From Mycolicibacterium sp. MU0053 (lineage in GTDB: Bacteria > Actinomycetota > Actinomycetes > Mycobacteriales > Mycobacteriaceae): a DNA stretch of 64,000 nucleotides. Below are positions 8,908-18,517 of this stretch, in pieces. How positions within the stretch are numbered: the stretch's first letter is position 1; every line of letters starts with the position of its first letter. The stretch lies in contig NZ_OY726397.1 of assembly GCF_963378095.1 (NCBI RefSeq), forward strand, positions 4,898,001 through 4,962,000. The letters are read 5' to 3'. Made by a program: the position numbers and the translations under genes. The notes under the pieces were generated by a model. It saw nothing but the letters and a program-made list of their open reading frames with translations. It searched no databases and was not told the DNA's origin.

Positions 8908-9897
8908 ATGACAGACCAAGCAGAACGCACGCCGGAGTCCAAGGCCAGTCCGTCGGCCGAAGAGATCGTGCTGTACGAGAAGGACCCGGAGACCAAGATC
9001 GCCACGATCACCTTGGATCGTGCCGACGAACTCAACGCGATGACCATCGATGCGCAGCACCGCTACGCCGACCTCATCCACTACGCGAGCATCGATGACG
9101 ATGTGAAAGTTCTGGTGATCCGGGCGAACGGGCCCAACCTGGGCAGTGGCGCGGACCTTGCGGAACTGCTGGACACCATGGCCGGCCGTGGCGAGGGCAC
9201 CATGAACCACGCCGTGCGGGTGCCCGAGGACGCCGATGTGGTGTACCCGCCGGAGGGCACCTACCGTCGCCGCGCGACCACGGTGCAGTACTACACCGAC
9301 CCGAGCGCCGGGATGCGCAGCCTGCAGGACTTCAAGAAGATCAGCATCCTGGAGGTCCGCGGCTACTGCTACGGCTGGCACTTCTATCAGGCCGCCGACG
9401 CCGACATCGTAATCTCCTCGGAGGACGCCCTGTTCGGGCATGCGGCCTGGCGATACGCGGGATTCGCTGCGCGGCAATGGCAGTGGTGCAACACAATGGG
9501 CGCCCGCAAGTTCATGGAGATGGTGTTCACCGGGCGGCCGTTCACCGCAAAGGAGATGCACGACTGCAATTTCGTCAACGCGGTGGTGCCCTTCGACGAA
9601 CTCGAAGCCATGACGGCGAAGTACGCACTGGCCTGTTCGCGCAGCCGGCCCACCGACACCGTGTTCGCGCAGAAGACGTTCTTCGAGATCTACAAGCAGC
9701 ATCAGGGTGAGTACATGGGCAGCATCGTCGCGGGTCTGCTCGAGTCCACCCTCGATCAGTTGCAGCCGGACCCGCGCACCAACTCCATGGAACTCGACGA
9801 GGCGACCCTGGGCCGGCTCACCGACACGGTCCGCGACAACGACGGGCAATTCCCCCCGGACTGGCGGCTGAGCCGGCGGGGCCGGGCCGCAACATAG
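8908..9897 (+). CDS. Enoyl-CoA hydratase/isomerase family protein
   Basis: A 329-residue crotonase-fold protein. The first oxyanion-hole region is present (VLVIRANGPNLGSGADLAEL), as is the second (ILEVRGYCYGWHFYQAADADIVISSEDALFGH). The segment between them (residues about 90-135, with PPEGTYRRRATTVQYY) is longer than in simple hydratases, and GYCYG replaces the common GxAxGGG, so the chemistry may differ (hydrolase or lyase). ATG with an AGGAGA ribosome site. It is the fifth gene of the rightward run. Confidence 0.88.
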   Translation: MTDQAERTPESKASPSAEEIVLYEKDPETKIATITLDRADELNAMTIDAQHRYADLIHYASIDDDVKVLVIRANGPNLGSGADLAELLDTMAGRGEGTMNHAVRVPEDADVVYPPEGTYRRRATTVQYYTDPSAGMRSLQDFKKISILEVRGYCYGWHFYQAADADIVISSEDALFGHAAWRYAGFAARQWQWCNTMGARKFMEMVFTGRPFTAKEMHDCNFVNAVVPFDELEAMTAKYALACSRSRPTDTVFAQKTFFEIYKQHQGEYMGSIVAGLLESTLDQLQPDPRTNSMELDEATLGRLTDTVRDNDGQFPPDWRLSRRGRAAT

Positions 9898-9912
9898 TTC
9901 GGAGGGCAACAA

Positions 9913-11220
9913 ATGTTGGCAATCACCGAGGCCAAGGTCTTCGACGGCCGAAAACTGCTGCCGGGCAGGCACACCGTCACGGTCGAGGCGAACACGATAA
10001 CGGCGATCGACGGGCCGGTCCCGGCCGAGTCGACGGTCATCGACGCCAGCGGTATGACGCTGATGCCGGGCCTGATCACCAGTCATCTGCATTCGGACTT
10101 CTTCAAGTTCAACATCGCCGACAGCGACCGACTGGGCAAGGAACGGCCGCCCGGTGTCCTGATGGCGATCGGCGTCCGTACCTGCCGGGTGCTGCTGGAG
10201 AGCGGGTTCACCGGCTATGCCGGGGCATCGTGCTCCAACGACATCGACGCCCAACTCAAGATGGCGATCGAAGAGGACATCATCCCGGGCCCGCGCATTC
10301 GCGCCTGCGGGCACCACATCGGCACCACCGGTGACATGAACAACGGCGGACGCTGGTGGAAGGCCTACCAGACCCCGGGCACCGACATCTGCGCCGACGG
10401 CCCGGATGCGTTGCGCACGTTGGTCCGCCAGGAGATCAACCGCGGCGCCGAGACCATCAAGATCTTTGCCAGTGCCGGTCACGGGCAACCCCATCGGACC
10501 ACGCGCAACATGTCCCGCTCCGAGATCGCCTCGATCATCGAGACCGCCCACGAGCGCGGCGCCAAGGTGCGCGCGCACGTCGCCGACAAGGCGATGATCA
10601 TGGAGTGCATCGAACTCGGTCTCGATGTCGTCGACCACGGCGACGAGATCGACGACGAGGTCATCGCGGCGATGGTCGAGGCCGGGACCTTCTGGGTGCC
10701 AAGCCTGATCTTCCTCAGGTGCGTTCTCGAACTCGGCTACGGCGACAGCATGGGCGTGCGACCGGAACAGTACGAGCACGTCCGCACCGTGCTCCCGGCC
10801 GCGCAGGCCGCCGGGGTTCGCATCCTGATCGGCGATGACTACAGCGGTGTGTTCCGCGACCTCATCGAGGACGACCCCCTGGACCACCAGGTCGGCAACT
10901 ATGGCCGCGAGTTCGCCTACTACGGCCAGATCGACGGCCTGACACCGCAGGACGTGCTCAGTTGGGGCACCCACAACGCCGGCCAGTTCCTGGTGGACCC
11001 GCCCGCCCGGGTCGGCGTGATCGAACCCGGCGCACTGGCGGATCTGATCATCCTCGACGGCGATCCCACCGAGGACCTATCGCTGCTGGCCCGCCCGCGT
11101 CAGGCCTTGCGGGCCGTGATCCGCGACGGCGTCCCGGTCCTGAACCGGCCGGGCGGCAACCATTCCGAGCGACCGCATACCGAACTGGACAACCTGCTGG
11201 CACCGGTAGGACCGTCGTGA
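9913..11220 (+). CDS. Amidohydrolase family protein (imidazolonepropionase/prolidase-like)
   Basis: A 435-residue metal-dependent hydrolase of a different subfamily from the one at 4249. Metal ligands are visible in order: HLH (SHLHSD, about residue 57), His in VRAHVADK, His in VVDHGDEID, and Asp in LIGDDYSG. The beta-sandwich ends (EAKVFDGRKLLPG at the N terminus, GALADLIILDGDP at the C terminus) are typical of cyclic-amide and peptide hydrolases. Here it probably opens a ring or cleaves an amide or lactone of an intermediate (inference). ATG with GGAGGG eight bases before. Confidence 0.9.
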   Translation: MLAITEAKVFDGRKLLPGRHTVTVEANTITAIDGPVPAESTVIDASGMTLMPGLITSHLHSDFFKFNIADSDRLGKERPPGVLMAIGVRTCRVLLESGFTGYAGASCSNDIDAQLKMAIEEDIIPGPRIRACGHHIGTTGDMNNGGRWWKAYQTPGTDICADGPDALRTLVRQEINRGAETIKIFASAGHGQPHRTTRNMSRSEIASIIETAHERGAKVRAHVADKAMIMECIELGLDVVDHGDEIDDEVIAAMVEAGTFWVPSLIFLRCVLELGYGDSMGVRPEQYEHVRTVLPAAQAAGVRILIGDDYSGVFRDLIEDDPLDHQVGNYGREFAYYGQIDGLTPQDVLSWGTHNAGQFLVDPPARVGVIEPGALADLIILDGDPTEDLSLLARPRQALRAVIRDGVPVLNRPGGNHSERPHTELDNLLAPVGPS

Positions 11221-11242
11221 CTTACCACAGAGATGAGCAACA

Positions 11243-11995
11243 GTGGCACCCGTAGAACCGCAGAAGGTCGCCTTCATCACCGGTGCGGCATCCGGCATCG
11301 GCCGCGCCGCCGCCGAGGCATTCGTCCGGCGCGGGTACGCCGTGGCGCTTGCCGATGTCGACGATGAGGCCGGCGCCAAGGTCGAGGCCGAACTCAGCGC
11401 CTGGGGTACCTGTACTTTCGTGCACTGTGACGTGACCGACGACGCCGGCGTGGCCGAGGCCGTCGCGCACACGGTCGCGGTGTACGGCCGCCTCGATGCG
11501 GCGTTCAATTCCGCCGGCGTGGACGGCGAACACGGCAAGCTGACCGCCGATTCCACCATGGCGAACTGGAATCGCGTGATCGCCGTCGACCTCACCGGGA
11601 CGTGGTCGTGCATGCGGTATCAGATCCCGGCGATCATCGAGGCCGGCGGCGGCGCCATCGTCAACTGCGCCTCGGTCGCGGGTCTGCGGGCGGCCCCCAC
11701 CGTGTCGGCATACACCGCCGCCAAGCACGGCGTCGTCGGCCTCACCAGGGTCGCCGCCCGCGAGTACGCGAGCCAGGGCCTGCGCGTGAACGCGATCTGC
11801 CCCGGCACCGTCGACACCCCGATGTTCCGCGAATCGATGTCCCCCGAGGTGATCGAGAACCTGCTCACCGCAGCACCTATCGGCCGTCTCGCCGAAGCCG
11901 GCGAGATCGCCGACATCGCGCTGTGGCTGTGCGCTGATGCCCCCGGCTTCCTGACCGGTCAGGCGATTGCCGTAGACGGCGGAATGGGGGCCTGA
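11243..11995 (+). CDS. SDR family NAD(P)-dependent oxidoreductase
   Basis: A 250-residue classical SDR of glucose-1-dehydrogenase/FabG size. It shows TGAASGIGRA (NAD binding, about residues 11-20), NSAG, Ser in CASVAGL, YTAAKHG (Tyr-x3-Lys) and the terminal QAIAVDGGMGA. It would oxidise or reduce a hydroxyl/keto group. The GTG start at 11243 is the only one giving the full Rossmann strand. It is followed closely by the P450, which suggests consecutive alcohol oxidation and hydroxylation. Confidence 0.92.
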   Translation: MAPVEPQKVAFITGAASGIGRAAAEAFVRRGYAVALADVDDEAGAKVEAELSAWGTCTFVHCDVTDDAGVAEAVAHTVAVYGRLDAAFNSAGVDGEHGKLTADSTMANWNRVIAVDLTGTWSCMRYQIPAIIEAGGGAIVNCASVAGLRAAPTVSAYTAAKHGVVGLTRVAAREYASQGLRVNAICPGTVDTPMFRESMSPEVIENLLTAAPIGRLAEAGEIADIALWLCADAPGFLTGQAIAVDGGMGA

Positions 11996-12064
11996 GCTTT
12001 GAGTCAGAACGCTACTGAGACAGCACAACCCGGTCTTGCCGGACCCATCGAAGGGAACAGCCCA

Positions 12065-13273
12065 GTGCCCACCGACCAGATGGCGCCCACCAGTGGCGTC
12101 AGCTACGACCCCTATGACCTCGACATCAACCGCGATCCCTACCCGACGTTCCGCAGGCTCCGGGACGAGGCGCCGCTGTACTACAACGAGCGCCACGACT
12201 TCTACGCCGTCAGCCGGTACGACGACGTCGCCAAGGGATTGGCCGACCGCAACACGTTCAAGTCCGGCCGCGGCAACATCCTCGAACTGATCAAGTCGGG
12301 TATCGAGATGCCGCCCGGCCTCGTGATCTACGAGGATGCGCCGACGCATGCCATCCATCGCAAACTGGTGTCGAAGATGTTCACCCCCAAGACGGTCGCC
12401 TCACTGGAGCCCAAGATCCGGGAGTTCACGGCGGCCTGCCTGGACCCGCTGGTGGGCCTGGATCGGTTCGACATCATCTCCGAGTTCGCCGCCCAGATGC
12501 CGATGCGGGTGATCGGAATGCTGCTCGGCATCCCGGAAGAGGACCAGGAACACATCCGGGACCGCAGCGATGCCAATCTGCGGGTAAAACCCGGAAAGGC
12601 CATGAAGTTCAAGGAGAACAGCCTGGTGCGCGGTGGCGTGTTCGCCGAGTACCTCGACTGGCGGGTGGACAACCCGTCCGACGACATCATGAGCGAACTC
12701 CTGCACCTCGAATTCGTCGACGAGACCGGCACGCAACGGCGCCTGACCCGTGCGGAGATCCTGGCCTACGTACAGGTCGTTGCCGGCGCCGGCAACGAAA
12801 CCACCACGCGCTTGATCAGTTGGATGGCCAAGGTACTTGCCGAGCATCCCGATCAACGACGCCAACTCGTCGAGGACCCGGCGTTGATTCCCAACGCCGT
12901 CGAGGAGATCCTGCGCTACGAACCGCCCGCCCCGCATATCGGCCGATACGTCGCCGCGGATGCCGAGTTCCACGGTCAGACCGTTCCGGCGGGCAGCGCA
13001 ATACTTTTCGTGGCCGGCGCGGCCAACCGCGACGACCGGGTGTACGACGACCCCGACCGCTTCGATATCCATCGCAAGATTCCCTCGCTGCTCACCTTCG
13101 GCATCGGCGCCCACTTCTGTCTGGGGGCGGCACTAACGCGCCTCGAGGGTCGCATCGCGTTGGAGGAGATGCTCATTCGGTTCCCGGAATGGGATGTCGA
13201 TCTCGACGCCGCGGAGATGTCCCCGACGTCTACGGTTCGGGGGTGGGACTGCCTGCCGCTGACCGTGTCGTGA
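12065..13273 (+). CDS. Cytochrome P450
   Basis: A 402-residue P450 with complete motifs: GAGNETT (I helix), EEILRYEPP (ExxR), FGIGAHFCLG (heme Cys). It is closely similar to the P450 at 935-2113, sharing YDPY..., EAPLYYNE.HDFYA, LELIKSG.EMPPG and QMPMRVIGMLLGIPE. I chose the GTG at 12065 (AAGGGAA before it), which gives the family-typical N terminus; a TTG at 11999 would add 22 residues rich in Gln, Ala and Thr and cannot be excluded. It belongs to the rightward run behind the SDR. Confidence 0.93.
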   Translation: MPTDQMAPTSGVSYDPYDLDINRDPYPTFRRLRDEAPLYYNERHDFYAVSRYDDVAKGLADRNTFKSGRGNILELIKSGIEMPPGLVIYEDAPTHAIHRKLVSKMFTPKTVASLEPKIREFTAACLDPLVGLDRFDIISEFAAQMPMRVIGMLLGIPEEDQEHIRDRSDANLRVKPGKAMKFKENSLVRGGVFAEYLDWRVDNPSDDIMSELLHLEFVDETGTQRRLTRAEILAYVQVVAGAGNETTTRLISWMAKVLAEHPDQRRQLVEDPALIPNAVEEILRYEPPAPHIGRYVAADAEFHGQTVPAGSAILFVAGAANRDDRVYDDPDRFDIHRKIPSLLTFGIGAHFCLGAALTRLEGRIALEEMLIRFPEWDVDLDAAEMSPTSTVRGWDCLPLTVS

Positions 13274-13373
13274 CATCTGGTGTGTAGAACCGGGATTCGC
13301 CAGTGCAAGCGATTCCGGGATACCCACCGTCGTGCTAACTTGATTTTCGAATTCATAACTGGGACAAGGGGTA

Positions 13374-13733
13374 ATGATGACCGCCGAGGAAGTAGTGCGC
13401 GCCGAGATCGCCGCATGGGGCCGCAATGACGTCGACGAAGTCATGAGCCACTTCGCTGACGACGCCACCTTTTTCATCGGGCCCGAGTATCCGGAGCTTT
13501 CCGGACGCGAGGCGATCCAGCAGATCATGAAGGCGTTCTTCGCCCGTGGAAAGTGTGTGGACCTCGAGATCCGCCACCTGGCCGTCACCGGCAACGTCGT
13601 GCTGATGGAGCGTTTCGATCACTGGATCGTCGAGGGCAAGCAGAAGAGCTGGCCGGTCATGGGCGCCTATGAAGTAGTGGGCGACAAGATCACGGCCTGG
13701 CGCGAGTACTTCTTCACCCCGCCCGAGGACTGA
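13374..13733 (+). CDS. SnoaL-like / limonene-epoxide-hydrolase-type protein
   Basis: A 119-residue small alpha+beta barrel protein of the NTF2-like superfamily (VVRAEIAAWGRNDVDEVMSHFADDATFFIGPEYPE...GREAIQQIMK), ending in WREYFFTP. The Asp/Arg/Asp pattern of limonene-1,2-epoxide hydrolases is suggested (D in ERFDHW, E/Y near the end), but the exact catalytic set is not certain. It could hydrate an epoxide made by the neighbouring P450. Starts at ATGATG after AAGGGG. Confidence 0.8.
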   Translation: MMTAEEVVRAEIAAWGRNDVDEVMSHFADDATFFIGPEYPELSGREAIQQIMKAFFARGKCVDLEIRHLAVTGNVVLMERFDHWIVEGKQKSWPVMGAYEVVGDKITAWREYFFTPPED

Positions 13734-13764
13734 CCGCACAGACCGGGCGTGTACCATTCGGTCC

Positions 13765-14577
13765 ATGCCGGCACCGCACCCTTTCGACGAAGCGCTGATC
13801 CTGAAGCCCGCCGCCGACGGAATGCTGCGCGGACATACCCACCCCGCGTGGGCCAACATGGTCGGCCCGTTCGGCGGCATCACCGCGGCCACCCTGCTCC
13901 GGGCGGTCGAGGAGCATCCCGAGCGACAGGGCGAACCGCGGGCCCTGACGGTCAACTACCTCGCCCCGATCGCCGACGGCGAGTTCACCATCGCCGCGCG
14001 TGCGGTACGCACCAACCGCACCAATCAGCATTGGCAGATCGAACTGTCCCAGGACGGTGCACCGCGCACGACCGCGACCGCGGTCTTCGGGATACCGCGG
14101 GCCACCTGGTCTGACACCGAACTGAGCGCGCCGACGGCCCCGGCCGCGGAAGACGTGCCCACCGCGGAGGCCCCGGACGGCGCCGTGATCTGGGTGGGGC
14201 AGTACGACATGCGGTTCGTCGAGGGTGCGATGCCGGGCCCCGGTGCCGGATCCAGCCCGTCGTCGACGACCACGCTCTGGGTACGGGATCGTCGGGGCCG
14301 AGGCATCGACCACGCCGGCGTGACCGCGTTGTGCGACATCTTCTATCCGCGGACCTTCCTGCGACAGGGCGGTCCCGGGCCCGCCGGAACGGTCACCATC
14401 ACCGTCTACTTCCACGCCGGGGCCGGCGAACTGGCCGACTTGGGCGGTGATTTCGTGCTGGCCACCGCACGCGGCAACCGGTTTACGGCCGGTTACTTCG
14501 ATCAGTCCGCCGAACTCTGGTCGCGGTCGGGAAACCTGCTGGCGACCACGCACCAGCTCGTGTACTTCAAGGGTTGA
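13765..14577 (+). CDS. Thioesterase family protein (double hotdog acyl-CoA thioesterase)
   Basis: A 270-residue protein with two hotdog-like halves. The first has the helix MVGPFGGITAATLLRAVEEHPER and strand ALTVNYLAPIADGEFTI; the second contains DHAGVTALCDIFYPRTF and TVTITVYFHA. It resembles TesB-like thioesterases that free CoA from acyl-CoA. It is the last gene of the rightward run and stops four bases before the converging hrpA, with no visible terminator. Its presence with an acyl-CoA ligase suggests that the pathway cycles through CoA thioesters. Confidence 0.85.
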   Translation: MPAPHPFDEALILKPAADGMLRGHTHPAWANMVGPFGGITAATLLRAVEEHPERQGEPRALTVNYLAPIADGEFTIAARAVRTNRTNQHWQIELSQDGAPRTTATAVFGIPRATWSDTELSAPTAPAAEDVPTAEAPDGAVIWVGQYDMRFVEGAMPGPGAGSSPSSTTTLWVRDRRGRGIDHAGVTALCDIFYPRTFLRQGGPGPAGTVTITVYFHAGAGELADLGGDFVLATARGNRFTAGYFDQSAELWSRSGNLLATTHQLVYFKG

Positions 14578-14581
14578 CCGG

Positions 14582-17500
14582 TCACCCCAGCACGGCGTCG
14601 ATGGCCCGGTAGATCCGCTGTTCGCTGACCGGCCGCGGGGTGCCCAGTTGTTGCGCCCACAGGCTGACCCGCAGTTCCTCGATCTGTCTGGCGATCTCCC
14701 GAACCTCCGGTGCGGCCGTCCGTGCTGACGAAATCGACTGCAGTAGCTCATGATAGGCGTCCTGGACCGCATGTACGCGCAGCATCCGGTCCCGGTCGGC
14801 GGCCGGGGCCTGCGGCAACCGCTCCAGGCGGCGACCGATCGCGGTGAGATAGCGGGCCAGATCAGCCAGGTGCGCTGCTCCGGTGGCGCTGACGAATCCG
14901 GTCGGCAACAGATCCGCGAGCTGCTCGCGGATGTCCGCGATCGCCTCGGCCTCGGCCGCCCCGGGACGGTCCGGGAGCGCCACCTGCACAGCGTGATAGG
15001 CCGCCAGCACCCGCTCTACTTTGGTGAGGATGTCGCGGGTTCGGGGCCCCAACTCGGCGGCAACCCTGGCCCGCAGGGTGGCGAACTCCGCAGCGGTCCA
15101 TGCCGGCTCGGGCATCAGGGCGTCAGTGGCGGCGTCGGCGCAATCCTCGATCAACGCGGCCAACGAACCGTCCGGATTGTTACCGAGCACCAGTCTGACG
15201 CGGGGATCCAGGCCGCGCTCGATGGCTTTGACCGGGACGGGCACCGCGAGTCGCAGCAGCCGCCGAGTGCCGTTGCGCATCGCCGTGCGCTGTTTCTCCG
15301 GTGTCGGGAACACCCGCACGTCCACCGTCTGGCCCGCGTCCACCAGCGCCGGATAGCCGCGCACCGGGTTGCCGGCGCGCACCGACTCCACGGTTTGCGG
15401 CAGCGTCGCCAGGTCGTCGGGCCATGCGCGCAGCCCGGCGCGTTCCACCCCCGCCGCGACCGCCTCGGCAACCGCGGCGCGAGTGGTCCCGGCCAGGCTC
15501 TCCCGCAGCGCGTCGATGTCCTTGCCGCGCGCCACCTCTGAGCCGTCGACGTTCTCGACGGCGAAGTTGACACGCAGGTGCGCCGGAACCTTGTCCAGGT
15601 CGAAGGCGGACACCGGCACCACCACTCCGGTACGCCGGCGCAACGCCCGCTGCAACGCGTCCAGCAGCGGCTCGGTTTCGGCGTCCAGTTCCGGCAGCAC
15701 GGCCCGGGCGGTGTCCGGCGCCGGGACGAAGTTGCGGCGCAGGTCCTTTGGCAGCGAACGGATCAAAGCGGTGATCAACTCTTCCCGCAACGCCGGGACC
15801 TGCCAGGCGAAAGTGTCACCGCCCAACCGTGCCAACACTTCGACGGGCACATGCACCGTGACCCCGTCGTCGTCGGCGCCCGGTTCGAACCGGTAGGTCA
15901 GCGGTAAGGCCACATCGTCGGCCCGCCAGACATCGGGGTGCTCGGCTTTGTCATCGCTGCGCAGCAACTGCTCGCGGGTGAAGGTGAGCAACTGCGGGGC
16001 ACGCTGCCGCTGCTTTCGCCACCAGGCGTCGAAATGGCGGGCGGAGACGATGTCGGCCGGAATCCGGGCGTCGTACAGCGCGTAGATCTCGTCGTCGGTG
16101 ACCACCAGATCGCGCCGCCGCGCCCGTTCCTCCATGTCGGCGAGTTCGTCGAGCAACGCGTTGTTATCGCGGAAGAAGTGATGCCGGGTGTCCCACTCGC
16201 GGTCCACCAGGGCGTGCCGGATGAAGAGTTCGCGCGCCAGTTCCGGGTCGATCTGGGCGTAGTTCACCCGACGCCGCACCACCAGCGGCAGGCCGTACAG
16301 CGTCACCCGCTCATAGGCCATCGCGGTGCCGTGTTTGGAGCTCCAATGTGGTTCGCTGTAGGAGCGTTTCACCAGATCACCGGCGATGGCCTCGATGGCT
16401 TCCGGTTCGATTCGCGCCGCGATCCGGCCGTAGAGTCGGCTGGTTTCCACCAGTTCGGCGACCACCAGCCAGCGCGGCGGCCGCTTGGTCAACACCGATC
16501 CGGGCGCGAGCACGAAGCGCGAGTTCCGCGCTCCCTGGTACTCCCGGGTGTCGCCTTCGCGCAGCCCGATGTGTGAGAGCAGGCCCGCCGCCAACGCCGC
16601 GTGGACCCGGTCCGGATCCGTCGGCTCATCGGCGCTCTCGTCGGCCCGGATGCCCAGGCCGGCGGCGATACTGCGCAGCTGCCCGACCAGGTCCTGCCAT
16701 TCCCGGATGCGCAGGTAATGCAGGAACTCCTCGCGGCACATGCGTCGGAACGCACTGCCGGAGCGTGCCTTTCGCTGTTCGCTGAGGTAGTTCCACAGGT
16801 TCAGATAGGACACGAAGTCGGAGTGTTCATCGGCGAACCGGGCGTGCTTTTGCCGGGCCGCGTCCTCGCGGTCGGTGGGCCGCTCCCGCGGGTCCGGGAT
16901 CGACAGCGCGGCCGCGAGCACCAGTACCTCCCGCACGCAACCCTGGTCGGCGGCGGCCAGGATCATCCGGCCGATCCTGGGGTCGACCGGCAGCTGCGCC
17001 AGCCGTCGGCCGAGGGCGGTGATCGCCCCCGCGGCGTCGAAGGCGCCCAGTTCCTGCAGCAATTGCACGCCGTCGCGGATGCTGCGGCTGTCCGGTGGAT
17101 CGAGGAACGGGAAGCGATCGATGTCGCCCAGTCCCAAGGCGGCCATCTGCAGGATCACCGCGGAAAGGTTGGTGCGCAGGATCTCCGGGTCGGTGTAGCG
17201 CGGCCGCGTCTCGAAGTCCGTTTCCGAGTACAGCCGGATGCAGACGCCGGGGGCGGTGCGCCCGGAGCGGCCCGCGCGCTGATCGGCCGAGGCCTGTGAG
17301 ATGGGCTCGATCGGCAGGCGCTGCACCTTGGTGCGCCGGCTGTAGCGGGAGATCCGGGCGGTGCCGGGATCGACGACGTAACGGATCCCGGGGACTGTCA
17401 GGGATGTCTCGGCCACGTTGGTGGCCAACACGATTCGACGGCTCAGGTTACTGTCGGGCCGCGGCGCGAACACCCGCTGCTGCTCGGCGGTGGGCAGCCG

Positions 17501-18517
17501 GGCGTACAGCGGTAGCACCTCCAGCTCGCGGCCGCCGGTGTGGGCGGCCCGCAAAGCCTCTGCCGTGTCCCGGATCTCACGCTCGCCGGACAGGAACACC
17601 AACACGTCACCGGGCGGTTCGGCGGCCAACTCCGCGACCGCGTCGAGGATCGCCTCGGTCTGGTCGCGGGTTTCGGTGCGGATGATCTCGCGGTCGGGGT
17701 CGTCGGGGTCGGAATCGTCGTCGTCTGACGTCGTCACCATTTCCAGTGGGCGATACCTGATCTCCACGGGGTACGTCCGGCCGGACACCTCCACGATCGG
17801 CGCCCCCCGAAAGTGCTCCGCGAACCGTTCGGGTTCGATCGTCGCGGAAGTCACGATCACCTTCAGGTCGGGTCGGCGCGGTAGTAACTCGCGCAGATAG
17901 CCCAGCAGGAAATCCACATTGAGGCTGCGCTCGTGCGCCTCGTCGAGGATCAGCGTGTCGTATCGCAGCAGCCTGCGGTCCCGTTGGATCTCGGCCAACA
18001 GGATGCCGTCGGTCATCAGTTTGATCAGGGTCCGGTCGCTGGCCTGGTCGGTGAACCGGACGGTGTAGCCGACGGTCTCACCCAACGGGGTGCCCAGCTC
18101 GTCGGCGATGCGCTGAGCCACGGTGCGGGCCGCCAACCGACGAGGCTGGGTGTGACCGATGGTGCCGAGGATCCCGCGGCCCAACTCCAGACACAGTTTG
18201 GGCAGCTGCGTGGTCTTGCCCGAGCCGGTCGCGCCGGCCACCACGACGACCTGGTGGGCGTTGATGGCAGCGGCCAGCTCGCCGCGGCTGGCGCTGACCG
18301 GCAGGTCCGGGTAGGTGACCTCGGGCACGGCGGCGCGCCGCACGGCCACCAGCCGCTCGCCCGCCGCGATCTGGGTGTCGATTTTGTGCAGCACGTCCGG
18401 CGCCGGATCCCGCAGATTCTTCACCCGTCGCCCCAGCCGGGCGGCGTCGCGCAGCGTCAGTCCAGCCAGGCGGGAGCGCAGATCACGCACCGCCTCGCGC
18501 GACGAAGGCTCAGACAC
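14582..18517 (-). CDS. hrpA: ATP-dependent RNA helicase HrpA
   Basis: A 1311-residue DEAH-box helicase, full length for bacterial HrpA. Walker A GATGSGKTT is at about residues 95-103, DEAH at 192-195, SATIE near 224-228, QRAGRSGRTAPG is motif VI, then the HA2/OB region, and the long C-terminal DUF3418 domain typical of HrpA follows. The family acts on RNA and structured mRNAs. The GTG start at 18517 directly abuts the stop codon of the MTHFR-like gene, so the two are probably co-transcribed. It is functionally unrelated to the catabolic genes around it. Confidence 0.96.
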   Translation of the reverse strand: MSEPSSREAVRDLRSRLAGLTLRDAARLGRRVKNLRDPAPDVLHKIDTQIAAGERLVAVRRAAVPEVTYPDLPVSASRGELAAAINAHQVVVVAGATGSGKTTQLPKLCLELGRGILGTIGHTQPRRLAARTVAQRIADELGTPLGETVGYTVRFTDQASDRTLIKLMTDGILLAEIQRDRRLLRYDTLILDEAHERSLNVDFLLGYLRELLPRRPDLKVIVTSATIEPERFAEHFRGAPIVEVSGRTYPVEIRYRPLEMVTTSDDDDSDPDDPDREIIRTETRDQTEAILDAVAELAAEPPGDVLVFLSGEREIRDTAEALRAAHTGGRELEVLPLYARLPTAEQQRVFAPRPDSNLSRRIVLATNVAETSLTVPGIRYVVDPGTARISRYSRRTKVQRLPIEPISQASADQRAGRSGRTAPGVCIRLYSETDFETRPRYTDPEILRTNLSAVILQMAALGLGDIDRFPFLDPPDSRSIRDGVQLLQELGAFDAAGAITALGRRLAQLPVDPRIGRMILAAADQGCVREVLVLAAALSIPDPRERPTDREDAARQKHARFADEHSDFVSYLNLWNYLSEQRKARSGSAFRRMCREEFLHYLRIREWQDLVGQLRSIAAGLGIRADESADEPTDPDRVHAALAAGLLSHIGLREGDTREYQGARNSRFVLAPGSVLTKRPPRWLVVAELVETSRLYGRIAARIEPEAIEAIAGDLVKRSYSEPHWSSKHGTAMAYERVTLYGLPLVVRRRVNYAQIDPELARELFIRHALVDREWDTRHHFFRDNNALLDELADMEERARRRDLVVTDDEIYALYDARIPADIVSARHFDAWWRKQRQRAPQLLTFTREQLLRSDDKAEHPDVWRADDVALPLTYRFEPGADDDGVTVHVPVEVLARLGGDTFAWQVPALREELITALIRSLPKDLRRNFVPAPDTARAVLPELDAETEPLLDALQRALRRRTGVVVPVSAFDLDKVPAHLRVNFAVENVDGSEVARGKDIDALRESLAGTTRAAVAEAVAAGVERAGLRAWPDDLATLPQTVESVRAGNPVRGYPALVDAGQTVDVRVFPTPEKQRTAMRNGTRRLLRLAVPVPVKAIERGLDPRVRLVLGNNPDGSLAALIEDCADAATDALMPEPAWTAAEFATLRARVAAELGPRTRDILTKVERVLAAYHAVQVALPDRPGAAEAEAIADIREQLADLLPTGFVSATGAAHLADLARYLTAIGRRLERLPQAPAADRDRMLRVHAVQDAYHELLQSISSARTAAPEVREIARQIEELRVSLWAQQLGTPRPVSEQRIYRAIDAVLG

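Noticed and set aside
8731..10974. A 747-codon minus-strand open frame
   Set aside because: Opposite the hydratase and amidohydrolase genes, which carry catalytic motifs; composition is typical of antisense GC-rich frames.
11999..12064. Extended N terminus for the P450 at 12065
   Set aside because: A TTG start is possible, but the added residues are low-complexity and the GTG gives the family-typical start; kept as an alternative.
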